This document shows, in pieces, positions 54,207 through 63,887 of a stretch of 64,000 bases of DNA. The stretch is from the NCBI RefSeq assembly GCF_900109035.1, contig NZ_FNYD01000011.1:62001-126000 (forward strand), read 5' to 3'. The notes beneath the pieces are model-generated. The model was not told where the DNA came from, ran no database searches, and saw only the letters and a program-made list of their open reading frames with translations. The stretch comes from Cribrihabitans marinus (GTDB lineage Bacteria > Pseudomonadota > Alphaproteobacteria > Rhodobacterales > Rhodobacteraceae). The translations under genes were made by a program, and so were the position numbers. Positions within the stretch are counted from its first letter, which is position 1. Every line of letters begins with the position of its first letter.

Positions 54207-55232
54207 GCGCTCAAGCAGAAACTTGTTGCCCAGGCCCTGGAAGAAGGCTTCGTGGCGGCCCGCCTTTGCCGGCCCTGGGACGTGCCCGAAGTGCCCGGGC
54301 GGTTGGCCGGTTTTGTCGAGGCCGGGTATCACGGGCAGATGGGATGGATGGCCGAGCGCATGCACTGGCGCGGCAACCCCGCGGCGCTGTGGCCCGAGGC
54401 CAAATCGGTGATCATGCTGGCCGAGAGCTATGCGCCCGAACAGGACCCGCTGGCGATCCTGGAGCGGCCCGACCGGGGCGCGATCTCGGTCTATGCACGC
54501 AACCGCGACTATCATGATCTGGTCAAGAAACGGCTGAAACGCCTGGCGCGCTGGCTGATTGCCGAGGCGGGTGGCGAGGTCAAGGTCTTCGTCGATACCG
54601 CGCCGGTGCCAGAAAAGGCCCTTGGCCAGGCTGCCGGGCTTGGCTGGCAGGGCAAGCATACCAACCTGTTGAGCCGGGATTGGGGCAATTGGGCCTTTCT
54701 AGGGTCTGTTTTTTCAACACTGGACCTGCCGGCCGATGCGCCGGAGGTCGATCATTGCGGCTCCTGCCGGGCCTGTCTGGACATCTGCCCGACGGATGCG
54801 TTTCCGGCCCCCTACCGCCTGGATGCGCGGCGCTGCATTTCCTATCTGACCATCGAGCACAAGGGTCCGGTGGACGAAGAGTTGCGCGGCAAGATGGGCA
54901 ACCGGATCTATGGCTGCGACGATTGCCTGGCGGTCTGTCCCTGGAACAAGTTCGCCGTTGCGGCGAGCGACATGCGCTATGCCGCGCGCGAAGCGCTCGA
55001 GGCTCCGCATCTGGCCGATCTGGCCGGCCTGGACGATGCCAGTTTCCGGGCAATGTTCTCGGGCTCGCCGATCAAGCGGATCGGCCGCGACCGGTTCGTG
55101 CGCAATGTTCTCTATGCGATCGGGAATTCCGGGGATCCCTCGCTTCGCCCGGCGGCCCGGGCCCGCGCCGACGACGCGGATCCCACGGTCGTCGACGCGG
55201 CGCGCTGGGCGCTGGCGAAACTGCCTGAATGA
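54192..55232 (+). CDS. queG: Epoxyqueuosine reductase
   Basis: 346 aa cobalamin and iron-sulfur enzyme for the last step of queuosine synthesis in tRNA. An N-terminal catalytic region ([32 protein letters not shown]) is followed by two 4Fe-4S motifs, [16 protein letters not shown] and [15 protein letters not shown] short HEAT-like tail ends it. The start lies in a repeat element; no other in-frame ATG or GTG lies near enough to replace it. Its need for cobalamin agrees with cobO being present in this genome. Confidence 0.94.
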   Translation: MKDGSALKQKLVAQALEEGFVAARLCRPWDVPEVPGRLAGFVEAGYHGQMGWMAERMHWRGNPAALWPEAKSVIMLAESYAPEQDPLAILERPDRGAISVYARNRDYHDLVKKRLKRLARWLIAEAGGEVKVFVDTAPVPEKALGQAAGLGWQGKHTNLLSRDWGNWAFLGSVFSTLDLPADAPEVDHCGSCRACLDICPTDAFPAPYRLDARRCISYLTIEHKGPVDEELRGKMGNRIYGCDDCLAVCPWNKFAVAASDMRYAAREALEAPHLADLAGLDDASFRAMFSGSPIKRIGRDRFVRNVLYAIGNSGDPSLRPAARARADDADPTVVDAARWALAKLPE

Positions 55233-55302
55233 CGCAAACGGGCTGGACGCCGCGCATCAGGCGGGTACAGCTTCTCGTCAAGGGCATTCCGAGGGGACGG
55301 GC

Positions 55303-57306
55303 ATGGCGCTGGCAGTTGGGATCGATACGGGCGGCACCTATACCGACGCGGTTCTGATCCGCGACGAGACCGAGGTGGTCGCCTCGGCCAAGTCGCTGAC
55401 CACACGGCCCGACCTGGCCCTTGGCATCGGCTCGGCGGTGCAGGCCGTTCTGGATCGTGCAGCGGTTCAGGCCGGTGAGGTGTCGCTGACCGCCCTGTCG
55501 ACGACGCTTGCCACCAATGCGCTGGTCGAGGGCCAGGGCGGGCGCGTCGCCCTTGTCGGCATCGGCTTCCGCCCGGCCGACCTGAACCGGCACGGCTTGG
55601 CCGAGGCGCTCAAGGGCGACCCGGTTCTGGCCCTGTCCGGAGGGCACACACATGCCGGAACCGAGGCCGCGCCGTTGGATGAGTCCGCCCTGCGCGCTTT
55701 TCTGGAGACGGTCGGCGAGGTTTCGGGCTACGCCGTTGCCGGCCAGTTCGCGACGCGCAACCCGACGCACGAGTCGCGCGCCGCACGGATCATCGCCGAG
55801 ATCACCGGTCGGCCCGTCACCTGTTCGCATCAGCTTTCGGCCCGACTGAATGGCCCCAAGCGGGCGTTGACGGCGGTTCTGAATGCCCGGCTGATCGGGA
55901 TGATCGACGATCTGATCGCGCAGGCCCAGGCCGAACTGGCCCGGCTGGGGATCACCGCGCCGCTGATGGTGGTGCGCGGAGACGGGGCGCTGATGTCGGC
56001 CGATCAGGCGCGTGCGCGGCCGATCGAGACCATCCTCAGCGGGCCGGCCGCCTCGATCGTCGGCGCGGGTTGGCTGACCGGGCGCAGCGACGCGCTGATC
56101 TCGGATATCGGCGGCACCACCACGGACATTGCGCTGATCCGCGACGGGCGGCCGGCCATCGACCCCGAAGGCGCGCTTGTGGGCGGGTTCCGGACCATGG
56201 TCGAGGCGGTGGCGATGCGCACCCACGGGCTTGGCGGCGACAGCCAGGTGCATCCCCGCATCGCGGGCCTCGATGGTGGTGTCACGCTGGGGCCACGGCG
56301 GGTCCTGCCGCTGTCGCTGCTGGCGCGACAGGCCCCGGATGTCGTGCACCGGGCGCTTGACCGCCAGCTGCGCGCCACGGCCCCCGGAGACCACGATGCC
56401 CGGTTCGTCCGCGCGCTGTCGCAGGCGCCCAAGGACGGGCTGGGCGCGCGGGAATGTGCGCTGCTCGAGCGGATCGGGATGCGCGTGGCGCCACTCGACG
56501 AAGTGCTGCGCAACCGGATGGATCATGGCGCGCTGGAGCGTCTGACGGGTCGCGGGCTGGTGCAGGTGGCGGGCATCACTCCGACCGATGCCAGCAATGT
56601 CCTGGGCCGGATGGATGACTGGGATTCCGAGGCCGCGCGCAAGGGCCTGGATCTGGTTGCCCGCAAACGGGTGGGATCCGGCAATCGCCTGGCCGACGGG
56701 GCCGAGACGCTGGCGCGCATGATCGTGGATCAATTGACCTGCCAGACCGAAATCGCCTTGTTAGAGACTGCATTTTCCGAAGAACGCGACCGGTTCGACC
56801 TGCCGCCCGAGGACATGGCGCGGCATGTCCTGCTGCGGGCCGGTCTGTCGCGGCATCGCGGATTGCTGGCGCTGGACGCCGCCCTGAACATCGAGGTGGT
56901 CGGGCTGGGCGCCTCGGCGGCCAGCTATTACCCGGCCGTCGGCGACCGGCTGCATTGCCCGGTGATCCTGCCGGAGCATGGAGACGTCGCCAACGCCATC
57001 GGCGCCGTGGTGGGGCGGGTCACGGTGCGGCGCAGCGGCACGATCACGACACCGGCGGAGGGGAAATACCGTGTGCATCTCGACCACGGCCCCGAGGATC
57101 ACGCCGACCCGGAAGCCGCGTTGCGACAGCTGGAGGACTCCCTGAGGCTTCAGGTCGCGACCGAGCTGCGCGCGGCGGGCGCCGAAGAGATCCGCCATTC
57201 GGTCGCGCGCGACATCCGCACCGCGCAGGTCGAGGCGCGGGAAGTGTTTGTCGAGGCCACCTTGACTGTCGAAGGCAGCGGCCGGCCCCGCATGGCGGTC
57301 GGGTGA
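55303..57306 (+). CDS. Hydantoinase A/oxoprolinase-family protein (HyuA-like), orphan
   Basis: 667 aa from ATG 55303 with GAGGGGACG upstream. The actin-like ATPase core has GIDTGGTYTDAVLI at the N terminus, LSTTLATNALVEGQGG, VRGDGALMSADQARARPIET, SGPAASIVGAGWLTG and DIGGTTTDIALIRDG. The C-terminal third is family-typical. No HyuB partner gene follows, unlike in hydantoinase or acetone carboxylase operons, so the reaction is unclear. ATP-dependent opening of a lactam or hydantoin is the family's known chemistry. Confidence 0.85.
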   Translation: MALAVGIDTGGTYTDAVLIRDETEVVASAKSLTTRPDLALGIGSAVQAVLDRAAVQAGEVSLTALSTTLATNALVEGQGGRVALVGIGFRPADLNRHGLAEALKGDPVLALSGGHTHAGTEAAPLDESALRAFLETVGEVSGYAVAGQFATRNPTHESRAARIIAEITGRPVTCSHQLSARLNGPKRALTAVLNARLIGMIDDLIAQAQAELARLGITAPLMVVRGDGALMSADQARARPIETILSGPAASIVGAGWLTGRSDALISDIGGTTTDIALIRDGRPAIDPEGALVGGFRTMVEAVAMRTHGLGGDSQVHPRIAGLDGGVTLGPRRVLPLSLLARQAPDVVHRALDRQLRATAPGDHDARFVRALSQAPKDGLGARECALLERIGMRVAPLDEVLRNRMDHGALERLTGRGLVQVAGITPTDASNVLGRMDDWDSEAARKGLDLVARKRVGSGNRLADGAETLARMIVDQLTCQTEIALLETAFSEERDRFDLPPEDMARHVLLRAGLSRHRGLLALDAALNIEVVGLGASAASYYPAVGDRLHCPVILPEHGDVANAIGAVVGRVTVRRSGTITTPAEGKYRVHLDHGPEDHADPEAALRQLEDSLRLQVATELRAAGAEEIRHSVARDIRTAQVEAREVFVEATLTVEGSGRPRMAVG

Positions 57307-57372
57307 CGCTGCAGCGGTCACAAGAGTGATCCTTTGCGCAACCGCAGCCGTATCAGGATCGGAGGAACCATC

Positions 57373-57894
57373 ATGCTGCGTATTATTGTCGTCATTCTCG
57401 CCCTACTCGCCGCTGCGCCATCTGTCGCTCGTGGCGTGGGCGGTACTTTCGCCTCGATCGACGGAGGGACGCATTCGCTGGAGGCCTGGCGCGGGCGGCC
57501 GGTGCTGGTCGTGAACACAGCGTCGCAATGCGCCTTCACGGGACAATATGCGGCTCTGCAAAAGGTCTATGATGCCTACAAGGCCCGTGGGCTGGTGGTT
57601 CTGGCCGTGCCGTCTGACGATTTCAACCAGGAGTTGGACAGCGCCGCTGAGGTCAAGGCCTTCTGCGAGTTGAACTATGATCTCGACCTTCCCATGACCG
57701 ATATCACGCCCGTTACCGGGCCGGATGCGCACCCGTTCTACAAGTCGGTCAGGTCGGCCACCGGGTTCGCGCCGCGCTGGAACTTCAACAAGGTGCTGAT
57801 CGGACCGGATGGCGATGTCGTCGCGACATATGGGTCAGCGACGCGCCCGGATTCCCGCAAGATCGTCGACCGGATCGAGGGGCTGCTGCCCTGA
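57373..57894 (+). CDS. Secreted glutathione-peroxidase-like protein
   Basis: 173 aa from ATG 57373 with GGAGG upstream. A signal peptide (MLRIIVVILALLAAAPSVARG) precedes the thioredoxin-fold peroxidase. The peroxidatic residue is C53 in NTASQCAFTGQYAAL (cysteine, not selenocysteine) and W136 in PRWNFNKVLIG is conserved. The usual CNQFGGQEPG loop is altered to SDDFNQELDS, keeping a glutamine. It would reduce peroxides in the periplasm, probably with a thioredoxin-like donor. Single gene ahead of the flagellar block. Confidence 0.87.
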   Translation: MLRIIVVILALLAAAPSVARGVGGTFASIDGGTHSLEAWRGRPVLVVNTASQCAFTGQYAALQKVYDAYKARGLVVLAVPSDDFNQELDSAAEVKAFCELNYDLDLPMTDITPVTGPDAHPFYKSVRSATGFAPRWNFNKVLIGPDGDVVATYGSATRPDSRKIVDRIEGLLP

Positions 57895-57925
57895 GCCGCC
57901 TCAGACTTTGCGACGATTTTAAACG

Positions 57926-57941
57926 TTAGCCGCGCCTTAAC
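57926..57941 (+). promoter_or_regulatory. CtrA-like binding site upstream of motB
   Basis: TTAG-N7-TTAAC at 57926-57941, one mismatch from the CtrA full-site consensus TTAA-N7-TTAAC, 30 bp before the motB start in an otherwise TTAA-poor genome region. Confidence 0.45.
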
Positions 57942-57971
57942 GCCTGCCCGGTTATCCCGATGGGGGGTGAT

Positions 57972-58823
57972 ATGAAGGTGGTGGAAATGGGTGCGCAGAG
58001 CAATGCGGCGCCGGTCATCATCAAGCGAAAGAAGGTCGTGGGCGGCGAAGGCCACCACGGCGGCGCATGGAAGGTCGCGTATGCGGATTTCGTGACAGCC
58101 ATGATGGCCTTCTTTCTGCTGATGTGGCTGTTGAACGCAACGACCGAGAAGCAACGCAAAGGCTTGGCGGACTATTTCTCGCCCTCGGTTCCGGTCAGTC
58201 CGGTGTCCGGCGGCGGCGACGGTGCCTTTGGCGGCGACACGCTGTTCTCCGAATTCGAGATGGTGCAAAACGACCGCGGCGCCAGCGAGCGCAACGCGAC
58301 CGAATCGCATCAGGCGCGGGGCACGCTGGGCGTCGACCTGTCCGACCAACGCCGGCCGGAGGGCGAGGAATTCCGCAAGCTCGAAGAGACGCTGCTGGGG
58401 CGGAGCGGTGAAAGCCTGGTCTCGGACGCGTTGCGCAGGCACATCGTGACCCGGGTCACCGACGAGGGTTTGATCGTCGAGCTGTTCGCCACGCCGGACC
58501 AGCCCTTGTTCGAGCCGCATGACGGCACCCCGACGCCGGTGCTGCGTGGGCTGCTGGGCGCGCTGGCCCAGGCCGCGCAAACCGTCACGAACGGGCTGGC
58601 GCTGAGCGGGCATGTCCGGGCGCATCCCGTGGTCCTGGCCCGCAATCCGGTCTGGGACCTGTCCACCGAACGGGCCACGCGCGTGCGCACCGAGCTCGAG
58701 GCGCTGGGTGTGGAACCCGCCCGCATGCAGCGCGTGACCGGCCATGCCGACCGCAGCCTTGTCGCCCCCAACCCGATGGCCGCCCGGAACAACCGGATCG
58801 AGCTGACATTCCTGCGGAACTGA
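57972..58823 (+). CDS. motB: Flagellar motor stator protein MotB
   Basis: 283 aa from ATG 57972; ATG 57987 (MGAQSNAAPVII) is equally possible. One membrane helix carries the proton-channel aspartate in YADFVTAMMAFFLLMWLLN. A flexible plug/linker follows (GGGDGAFGG), then an OmpA-like peptidoglycan-binding domain (LALSGHVRAHPVV, ERATRVRTELEALGV, NRIELTFL). MotA is not in this window. It opens the flagellar run motB-flgE-flgK-flgL-flgI. Confidence 0.92.
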   Translation: MKVVEMGAQSNAAPVIIKRKKVVGGEGHHGGAWKVAYADFVTAMMAFFLLMWLLNATTEKQRKGLADYFSPSVPVSPVSGGGDGAFGGDTLFSEFEMVQNDRGASERNATESHQARGTLGVDLSDQRRPEGEEFRKLEETLLGRSGESLVSDALRRHIVTRVTDEGLIVELFATPDQPLFEPHDGTPTPVLRGLLGALAQAAQTVTNGLALSGHVRAHPVVLARNPVWDLSTERATRVRTELEALGVEPARMQRVTGHADRSLVAPNPMAARNNRIELTFLRN

Positions 58824-58862
58824 AGCGTCGGCCTCGCGGCAAGTTCGGGCGAGTTTTATCTG

Positions 58863-58878
58863 TTAGCGCGCTGTTAAG
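58863..58878 (+). promoter_or_regulatory. CtrA-like binding site upstream of flgE
   Basis: TTAG-N7-TTAAG at 58863-58878 in the 115-bp gap between motB and flgE, with the same TTAG-N7-TTAA layout as the site before motB. Confidence 0.4.
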
Positions 58879-58938
58879 CGCCGGCGCGGTAGGTGTTGCA
58901 GCGGAACCTGATCACCGACACAGCACAAGGGCCAGCCC

Positions 58939-60240
58939 ATGACCATCTCTTCTTCGCTCAATGCCGGTGTGGCGGCGCTGTCGGCCAATGCCAGCCGCCT
59001 GGCAACGATTTCCGACAACATCGCGAACGCATCGACCTTCGGCTACAAGCGGGTCGAAACCGATTTCCATTCAATGGTCATCTCGAAATCCGCCGGCAGC
59101 TATACCGCCGGCGGCGTCCGCACAACGAATCAGCGGCTTGTCGACCAGCGCGGGTCGCTGGTTTCGACCAACAATGCCACCGATCTTGCGATCCGCGGAC
59201 GCGGCATGCTTCCGGTAATGCGCAGCTCGCAGCTTGCCGGCGAGGGCGGCGCACCCGAAATGCTGCTGGCGACCACCGGTTCCTTCCGCACGGATGCCGA
59301 CGGCTATCTGGTGACGGAATCCGGGCTGGCGCTTCTGGGGTGGCCGGCCCTGCCCGACGGGTCGATCCCGAATTTCCCGCGCGACACCGCCGACGGCCTG
59401 AAACCGGTCCAGATGAGCGTGAACCAGCTTTCCGGCGCGCCGACAACCAGCATGACGCTGCGCATGAACCTGCCGGCAACCGGCACGGATGCCGGTGCGG
59501 CCGGTGACACCCACCCGCTGTCCGTCGAGTATTACGACAACCTCGGAAAATCGGAGAAGATCGACCTGGAGCTGATCCCGACCGTTCCGGCCAACGGCAC
59601 CTCGAACGAGTGGACTCTGGTGATGCGCGACTCGGCTTCGGGCGGCGGGATCGTCGGGGAATATACGCTGACCTTCGATGACAGCCGTACCGGAGGGGGC
59701 ACGCTGGCGGATGTGGTGGCCACGACCGGCGGGGCCTATGATCCCGCAACCGGAAGCTTCGTGGTGAATGTCGCCGGCGGGCCGGTCGAGGTGAATATCG
59801 GACAACTGGGCGACAGCAGCGGCATCACGCAGCTGTCCGACACATTCGCCCCGGTCTCGATCTCCAAGGACGGCGCGGCCGTCGCCGCGATGACCGGCGT
59901 CGACGTGGACGAGAACGGCAACGTCTTCGCGGTGTTCGACAGCGGCATCAGCCGGCGCATGTTCCAGATCCCCCTGGCCGACCTGCCCAACCCGAACGGC
60001 ATGATCTCGCTGGACAGCCAGACCTATGCACCCTCCCGGGAAAGCGGCACGTTCTTCCTGTGGAATGCCGGTGACGGCCCGACCGGCGAGGTGGTGGGGT
60101 TCGCCCGCGAGGAATCGACCACCGACGTGGCCACCGAACTGACCGCCATGATCCAGACGCAGCGCGCCTATTCCTCCAGCGCCAAGGTGATCCAGACGGT
60201 CGACGAGATGCTGCAGGAAACCACGAATATCAAACGCTGA
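58939..60240 (+). CDS. flgE: Flagellar hook protein FlgE
   Basis: 433 aa rod/hook-family protein. The N-terminal coiled segment SSLNAGVAALSANASRLATI with SDNIANASTFGYKRVETDF is the export and assembly signal; the C-terminal helix has TDVATELTAMIQTQRAYSSSAKVIQT. The middle region is the exposed hook domain with DADGYLVTESG. Subunits polymerise into the flexible hook outside the outer membrane. The motB-flgE gap contains a CtrA-like site, so flgE may have its own promoter. Confidence 0.94.
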   Translation: MTISSSLNAGVAALSANASRLATISDNIANASTFGYKRVETDFHSMVISKSAGSYTAGGVRTTNQRLVDQRGSLVSTNNATDLAIRGRGMLPVMRSSQLAGEGGAPEMLLATTGSFRTDADGYLVTESGLALLGWPALPDGSIPNFPRDTADGLKPVQMSVNQLSGAPTTSMTLRMNLPATGTDAGAAGDTHPLSVEYYDNLGKSEKIDLELIPTVPANGTSNEWTLVMRDSASGGGIVGEYTLTFDDSRTGGGTLADVVATTGGAYDPATGSFVVNVAGGPVEVNIGQLGDSSGITQLSDTFAPVSISKDGAAVAAMTGVDVDENGNVFAVFDSGISRRMFQIPLADLPNPNGMISLDSQTYAPSRESGTFFLWNAGDGPTGEVVGFAREESTTDVATELTAMIQTQRAYSSSAKVIQTVDEMLQETTNIKR

Positions 60241-60273
60241 TCCCAGGGATCGGCCACCGCCGGAGGGTAGATC

Positions 60274-61728
60274 ATGTCGCTGACCACCGCATTCAACGTC
60301 GCCCTCAGCGGCCTGACCGCAGCGGGCCGAGCATCCGGGGTGGTGTCGGGAAACATCGCCAACGCGATGACCCCGGGCTATGCCCGCCGCACGTTGGAGC
60401 TGAGCGGAAATGTCGTGGGCGGCGGCGTGACCGCGAGCGGCATCACGCGTCATGCCGATCCGGTCCTGATCGCAAACCGGCGCGCGACCGATGCGGAACA
60501 TGGCCACGCCCAGGCGCTGGACGCCTTTCACGGCGGGCTGGAGTCGTTGATCGGCTCGGTGGATGATCCCGGCTCGATCGTCAACCGGCTGGCGGATTTC
60601 GAAAGCGGCCTGATCGCCGCAGCCAGCAACCCGGGGTCCAAGTCCCGGCTGGACGGTGCCGTGCACGATGCCCGTGCGCTTGCCGCCTCGATCTCGGGCG
60701 CCGCCGAGGGCCTGCGTGATCTCCGCTCGGACGCGGATCGCCGGATCGGCCAGATGGTCACGCAGCTCAACACCTCGCTGGAGCAGGTCGAGCGGCTCAA
60801 CGGCAAGATCCGCGCGGTCGAGCTGTCGGGCAGCGACAGCTCGACGCTTGTCGACCAACGCCAAGCGCTTGTCGACGGGATCAACACGCTGATCCCGATC
60901 CGGATCGCCCAACGCGGAGATGGCGAAATCGCGCTTTATTCCGAAGGCGGTGCGATCCTGCTGGACGGGCGCGCGGTCGAGATCGGCTTCGAGCCCGCCG
61001 CCGAAACCCGCCCGCATATGAGCGTCGACAATGGCCTGCTGTCCGGGCTCGAGATCGCCGGCCGGCCGGTGCGCACACTGGGCCCACAGTCGGTCATTCG
61101 CGGCGGGGCCCTGGCCGCCCAGTTCGAGATCCGGGACACACACACCGTCGAGGCTCAGAAGGATCTGGACGCGCTGGCCCGCGACCTGGTTGAACGCATG
61201 CAGGATCCCGGCGTGGACCCGACGCGCACGCCGGGTGATGCCGGCCTGTTCACCGACAACGGTACAGCCTTCTCGCCAGCCAACGCCGCAGGGCTGGCCA
61301 ATCGGCTTGAGGTCCATGTGGCCGTGGACCCGCTTCGCGGCGGCGACAGCTGGCGGCTGCGCGATGGCCTGGGCGCGCCCGTCCCCGGCTCACCCGGCGA
61401 TGCCAGCCTGCTCAACGCCTTGGGCGACGCGCTTGGCCGTAGCCGCCCCCAGCCGACACCCCGGTTCGGAACCGGCGCGCTGGATTCGGCCGGCGTTGGA
61501 GCGGCGCTTCTCTCCAGGACTGCCGAGGCCGCCGGGCAAACGTCCCGGGCGCTCAGTTTCGCCGCCGCCAGCCGGACCGAAATGCAGCGCCTCGAGGCGC
61601 AGGCCGGGGTCGATACCGATGCCGAACTGCAGGCACTCATGCGGATCGAACAGGCCTATGCGGCCAACGCGCGTGTGCTTCAGGTCGTCGAGGAACTGAC
61701 GGACACATTGATGAGGTTGGGAACATGA
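60274..61728 (+). CDS. flgK: Flagellar hook-associated protein 1 FlgK
   Basis: 484 aa. It forms the first junction layer between hook and filament. The N terminus AFNVALSGLTAAGRASGVVSGNIANAMTPGYARRT is spread over residues 5-39; the D1 helix VERLNGKIRAVELSGSDSSTLVDQR lies near 180-205; the C-terminal AELQALMRIEQAYAANARVLQV closes the coiled coil. CGGAGGG precedes the start. The stop overlaps flgL by 4 bp. Confidence 0.93.
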   Translation: MSLTTAFNVALSGLTAAGRASGVVSGNIANAMTPGYARRTLELSGNVVGGGVTASGITRHADPVLIANRRATDAEHGHAQALDAFHGGLESLIGSVDDPGSIVNRLADFESGLIAAASNPGSKSRLDGAVHDARALAASISGAAEGLRDLRSDADRRIGQMVTQLNTSLEQVERLNGKIRAVELSGSDSSTLVDQRQALVDGINTLIPIRIAQRGDGEIALYSEGGAILLDGRAVEIGFEPAAETRPHMSVDNGLLSGLEIAGRPVRTLGPQSVIRGGALAAQFEIRDTHTVEAQKDLDALARDLVERMQDPGVDPTRTPGDAGLFTDNGTAFSPANAAGLANRLEVHVAVDPLRGGDSWRLRDGLGAPVPGSPGDASLLNALGDALGRSRPQPTPRFGTGALDSAGVGAALLSRTAEAAGQTSRALSFAAASRTEMQRLEAQAGVDTDAELQALMRIEQAYAANARVLQVVEELTDTLMRLGT

Positions 61729-62732
61729 CGGTAACATCGATCGGAGATCTGGCGCGCGGACTGACGCTGCGCGCCCGCAGCGTCCAGATCAAGTCTCAGA
61801 TCGACACGCTCACAAAGGAGCTGTCCACCGGCAGGACGTCGGATGTGACCGGGCGGCTCAAGGGCGATTACTCGCACCTGGCCGAGCTGGATCGCGGCCT
61901 GCGTCGGCTGGACGCGTTCAAGGTCGCCACGTCCGAGGCGGCATTGCTGACAACCGCCATGCAGCAAGGCGCTGAGACGGTGCAGGACAGGGCCGAACGC
62001 CTGAGCAACGATGTCATCACCCTGCACCCCTTTGGCCAGGCTGGCAAGCGCGCGCAGGTCGCATCGAATGCGGCGCAGGATCTGCAAACCATGGTCGCGG
62101 CCCTGAACGTTTCGGCGGGCGGGCGGGCGGTGTTCTCCGGTGTCGAGACCGACACGTCGCCGCTGGCGGATCACGATACGCTGCTGACCGGACTGCGGTC
62201 GGCGATTTCCGGCCAGCCGAGCGTGGCGGACATGATGACGGCGGCGCGGGACTGGTTCTCGGACCCGTCCGGTTTCGAAGCACAGATCTATCGCGGGGCG
62301 GACCGGAACCTGGCCCCGACCCGGCTGTCCGAGACGGATACCGTATCGCCCGGTATCCGCGCCGATGCCGCTGCCTTTCGGGACGTGCTTCGATCGACCG
62401 CCCTCCTGGCTCTCTCGACGGATCCCGGCCTGGGTCTGACCTCCGGTGAGCAGGCAGAGCTCATCGACACCGCCGGCGGCGATCTGCTGGCCGGCCGCGA
62501 CGGCCTGACCGCCCTCCGGGCGGAGATCGGCTTTGACGAGGCGCGGATCGCGGACGCACAGGCACAGAACTCGGCGGCCCGAACGTCACTGGACTATGCC
62601 CGAAACGAGCTGGTGGCCGCCGACCCGTTCGACGTCGTCACCCGGCTGGAAGCCGCGCAGTTCCAGCTGGAGAGCCTCTATTCGGCAACCGTTCGCACCG
62701 CGAACCTGTCCCTCGTGAACTTCCTGCGATGA
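61725..62732 (+). CDS. flgL: Flagellar hook-associated protein 3 FlgL (flagellin-like)
   Basis: 335 aa flagellin-family protein, second junction layer. The N-terminal helices (SVQIKSQIDTLTKELSTGR) and C-terminal helices (QFQLESLYSATVRTANLSLVNFLR) are flagellin-like; the middle part is short and variable. The start overlaps the flgK stop (ATGA) and its own stop overlaps flgI in the same way, so three genes are coupled. Confidence 0.9.
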   Translation: MTVTSIGDLARGLTLRARSVQIKSQIDTLTKELSTGRTSDVTGRLKGDYSHLAELDRGLRRLDAFKVATSEAALLTTAMQQGAETVQDRAERLSNDVITLHPFGQAGKRAQVASNAAQDLQTMVAALNVSAGGRAVFSGVETDTSPLADHDTLLTGLRSAISGQPSVADMMTAARDWFSDPSGFEAQIYRGADRNLAPTRLSETDTVSPGIRADAAAFRDVLRSTALLALSTDPGLGLTSGEQAELIDTAGGDLLAGRDGLTALRAEIGFDEARIADAQAQNSAARTSLDYARNELVAADPFDVVTRLEAAQFQLESLYSATVRTANLSLVNFLR

Positions 62733-63829
62733 CCGTGCTCCGCTTCCTTATCCCCTTTCTGATCCTTCCCGCGGCGCTGCAGGCCGGTGCAATCCGGCTG
62801 AAGGATCTCGTCGATTTCGACGGTGTTCGCGGCAACGATCTGGTGGGCTACGGCCTGGTCGTGGGGCTGAACGGTACCGGTGACGGCCTGCGCAACGCGC
62901 CCTTCACCGAAGAGATCATGTCAAACATTCTCGAGCGCCTCGGCGTCAACGTCACAGGCGAGCAGTTCCGCCCCAAGAACGTGGCGGCGGTGTTCGTGAC
63001 CGCCGGGCTGCCGCCGTTCTCGCGGGTGGGCAGCCAGATCGACGTCACGGTCTCGGCGATCGGCGATTCCAAGAGCCTGCTGGGCGGCACGTTGATCATG
63101 ACGCCGCTCAACGCGGCGGACGGGCAGATCTATGCGGTGGCTCAGGGGACGGTCCTGGCCGGTGGTGCCGTAGCCGAGGGTGACGCCGCCTCGGTCGTTC
63201 GCGGCGTGCCGACATCCGGTGTGATCCCGTCCGGCGCGCGCGTCGAACGCGAGATCGAGTTCGACCTCGCGTCGCTGACCCGTCTGCGCCTCGCCCTGCG
63301 CGAGCCGGACTTCACCACGGCCGGCCGGATCGAGACCGCGATCAACCGCGCGTTCAACAGGCAGGTGGCGATCATGCGCGATGCCGGAACCGTCGAACTG
63401 GACATCACTCGGACAAGGGCGGCCTCGACCGCCCATGCCATTGGCCGGATCGAGAACATCCTGGTCGAGCCCGAGCGCAAGGCCCGGGTCATCGTCGACC
63501 AACGCTCGGGCACCATCGTGATGGGCGACGATGTCCGGATCTCGCGCGTCGCCGTCTCGCAGGGGAACCTGACGCTTCGGGTCGAGGAGGCACCCTTGGC
63601 GGTGCAGCCGAATCCCTTTGCCCAAGGGGAAACCGTCGTCGTGCCGAGAACCAATGCGGCAATCGACGAGGATGAGGGTATCAAGTTGGCGGAAGTCCCG
63701 GAAAGCGCCTCGCTGTCCGATGTGGTTGCGGGCCTGAACGCGCTGGGGGTCTCGCCGCGGGACATGATCGACATCCTCAAGACGATCAAGGCGGCGGGTG
63801 CGCTGCACGCCGAGTTCGTGGTCCGCTGA
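62729..63829 (+). CDS. flgI: Flagellar P-ring protein FlgI
   Basis: 366 aa. A signal peptide (MTVLRFLIPFLILPAALQAGA) exports it to the periplasm, where it builds the P ring around the rod in the peptidoglycan layer. Conserved parts: RLKDLVDFDGVRGNDLVGYGLVVGLNGTGD region (residues 23-52), VAAVFVTAGLPPF, GGTLIMTPL, and LNALGVSPRDMIDILKTIKAAGALHAE at the end. Coupled to flgL by an ATGA overlap. Confidence 0.95.
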   Translation: MTVLRFLIPFLILPAALQAGAIRLKDLVDFDGVRGNDLVGYGLVVGLNGTGDGLRNAPFTEEIMSNILERLGVNVTGEQFRPKNVAAVFVTAGLPPFSRVGSQIDVTVSAIGDSKSLLGGTLIMTPLNAADGQIYAVAQGTVLAGGAVAEGDAASVVRGVPTSGVIPSGARVEREIEFDLASLTRLRLALREPDFTTAGRIETAINRAFNRQVAIMRDAGTVELDITRTRAASTAHAIGRIENILVEPERKARVIVDQRSGTIVMGDDVRISRVAVSQGNLTLRVEEAPLAVQPNPFAQGETVVVPRTNAAIDEDEGIKLAEVPESASLSDVVAGLNALGVSPRDMIDILKTIKAAGALHAEFVVR

Positions 63830-63887
63830 CGCCAGCGCCGCGAACCGGGTGGGTCCGCTGGACAATCCGACCAAAGAGAGTTGCCGG

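Noticed and set aside
59071-61317. A 748-residue open frame antisense to flgE and flgK
   Set aside because: Another shadow of GC-rich coding; flgE and flgK are well supported.
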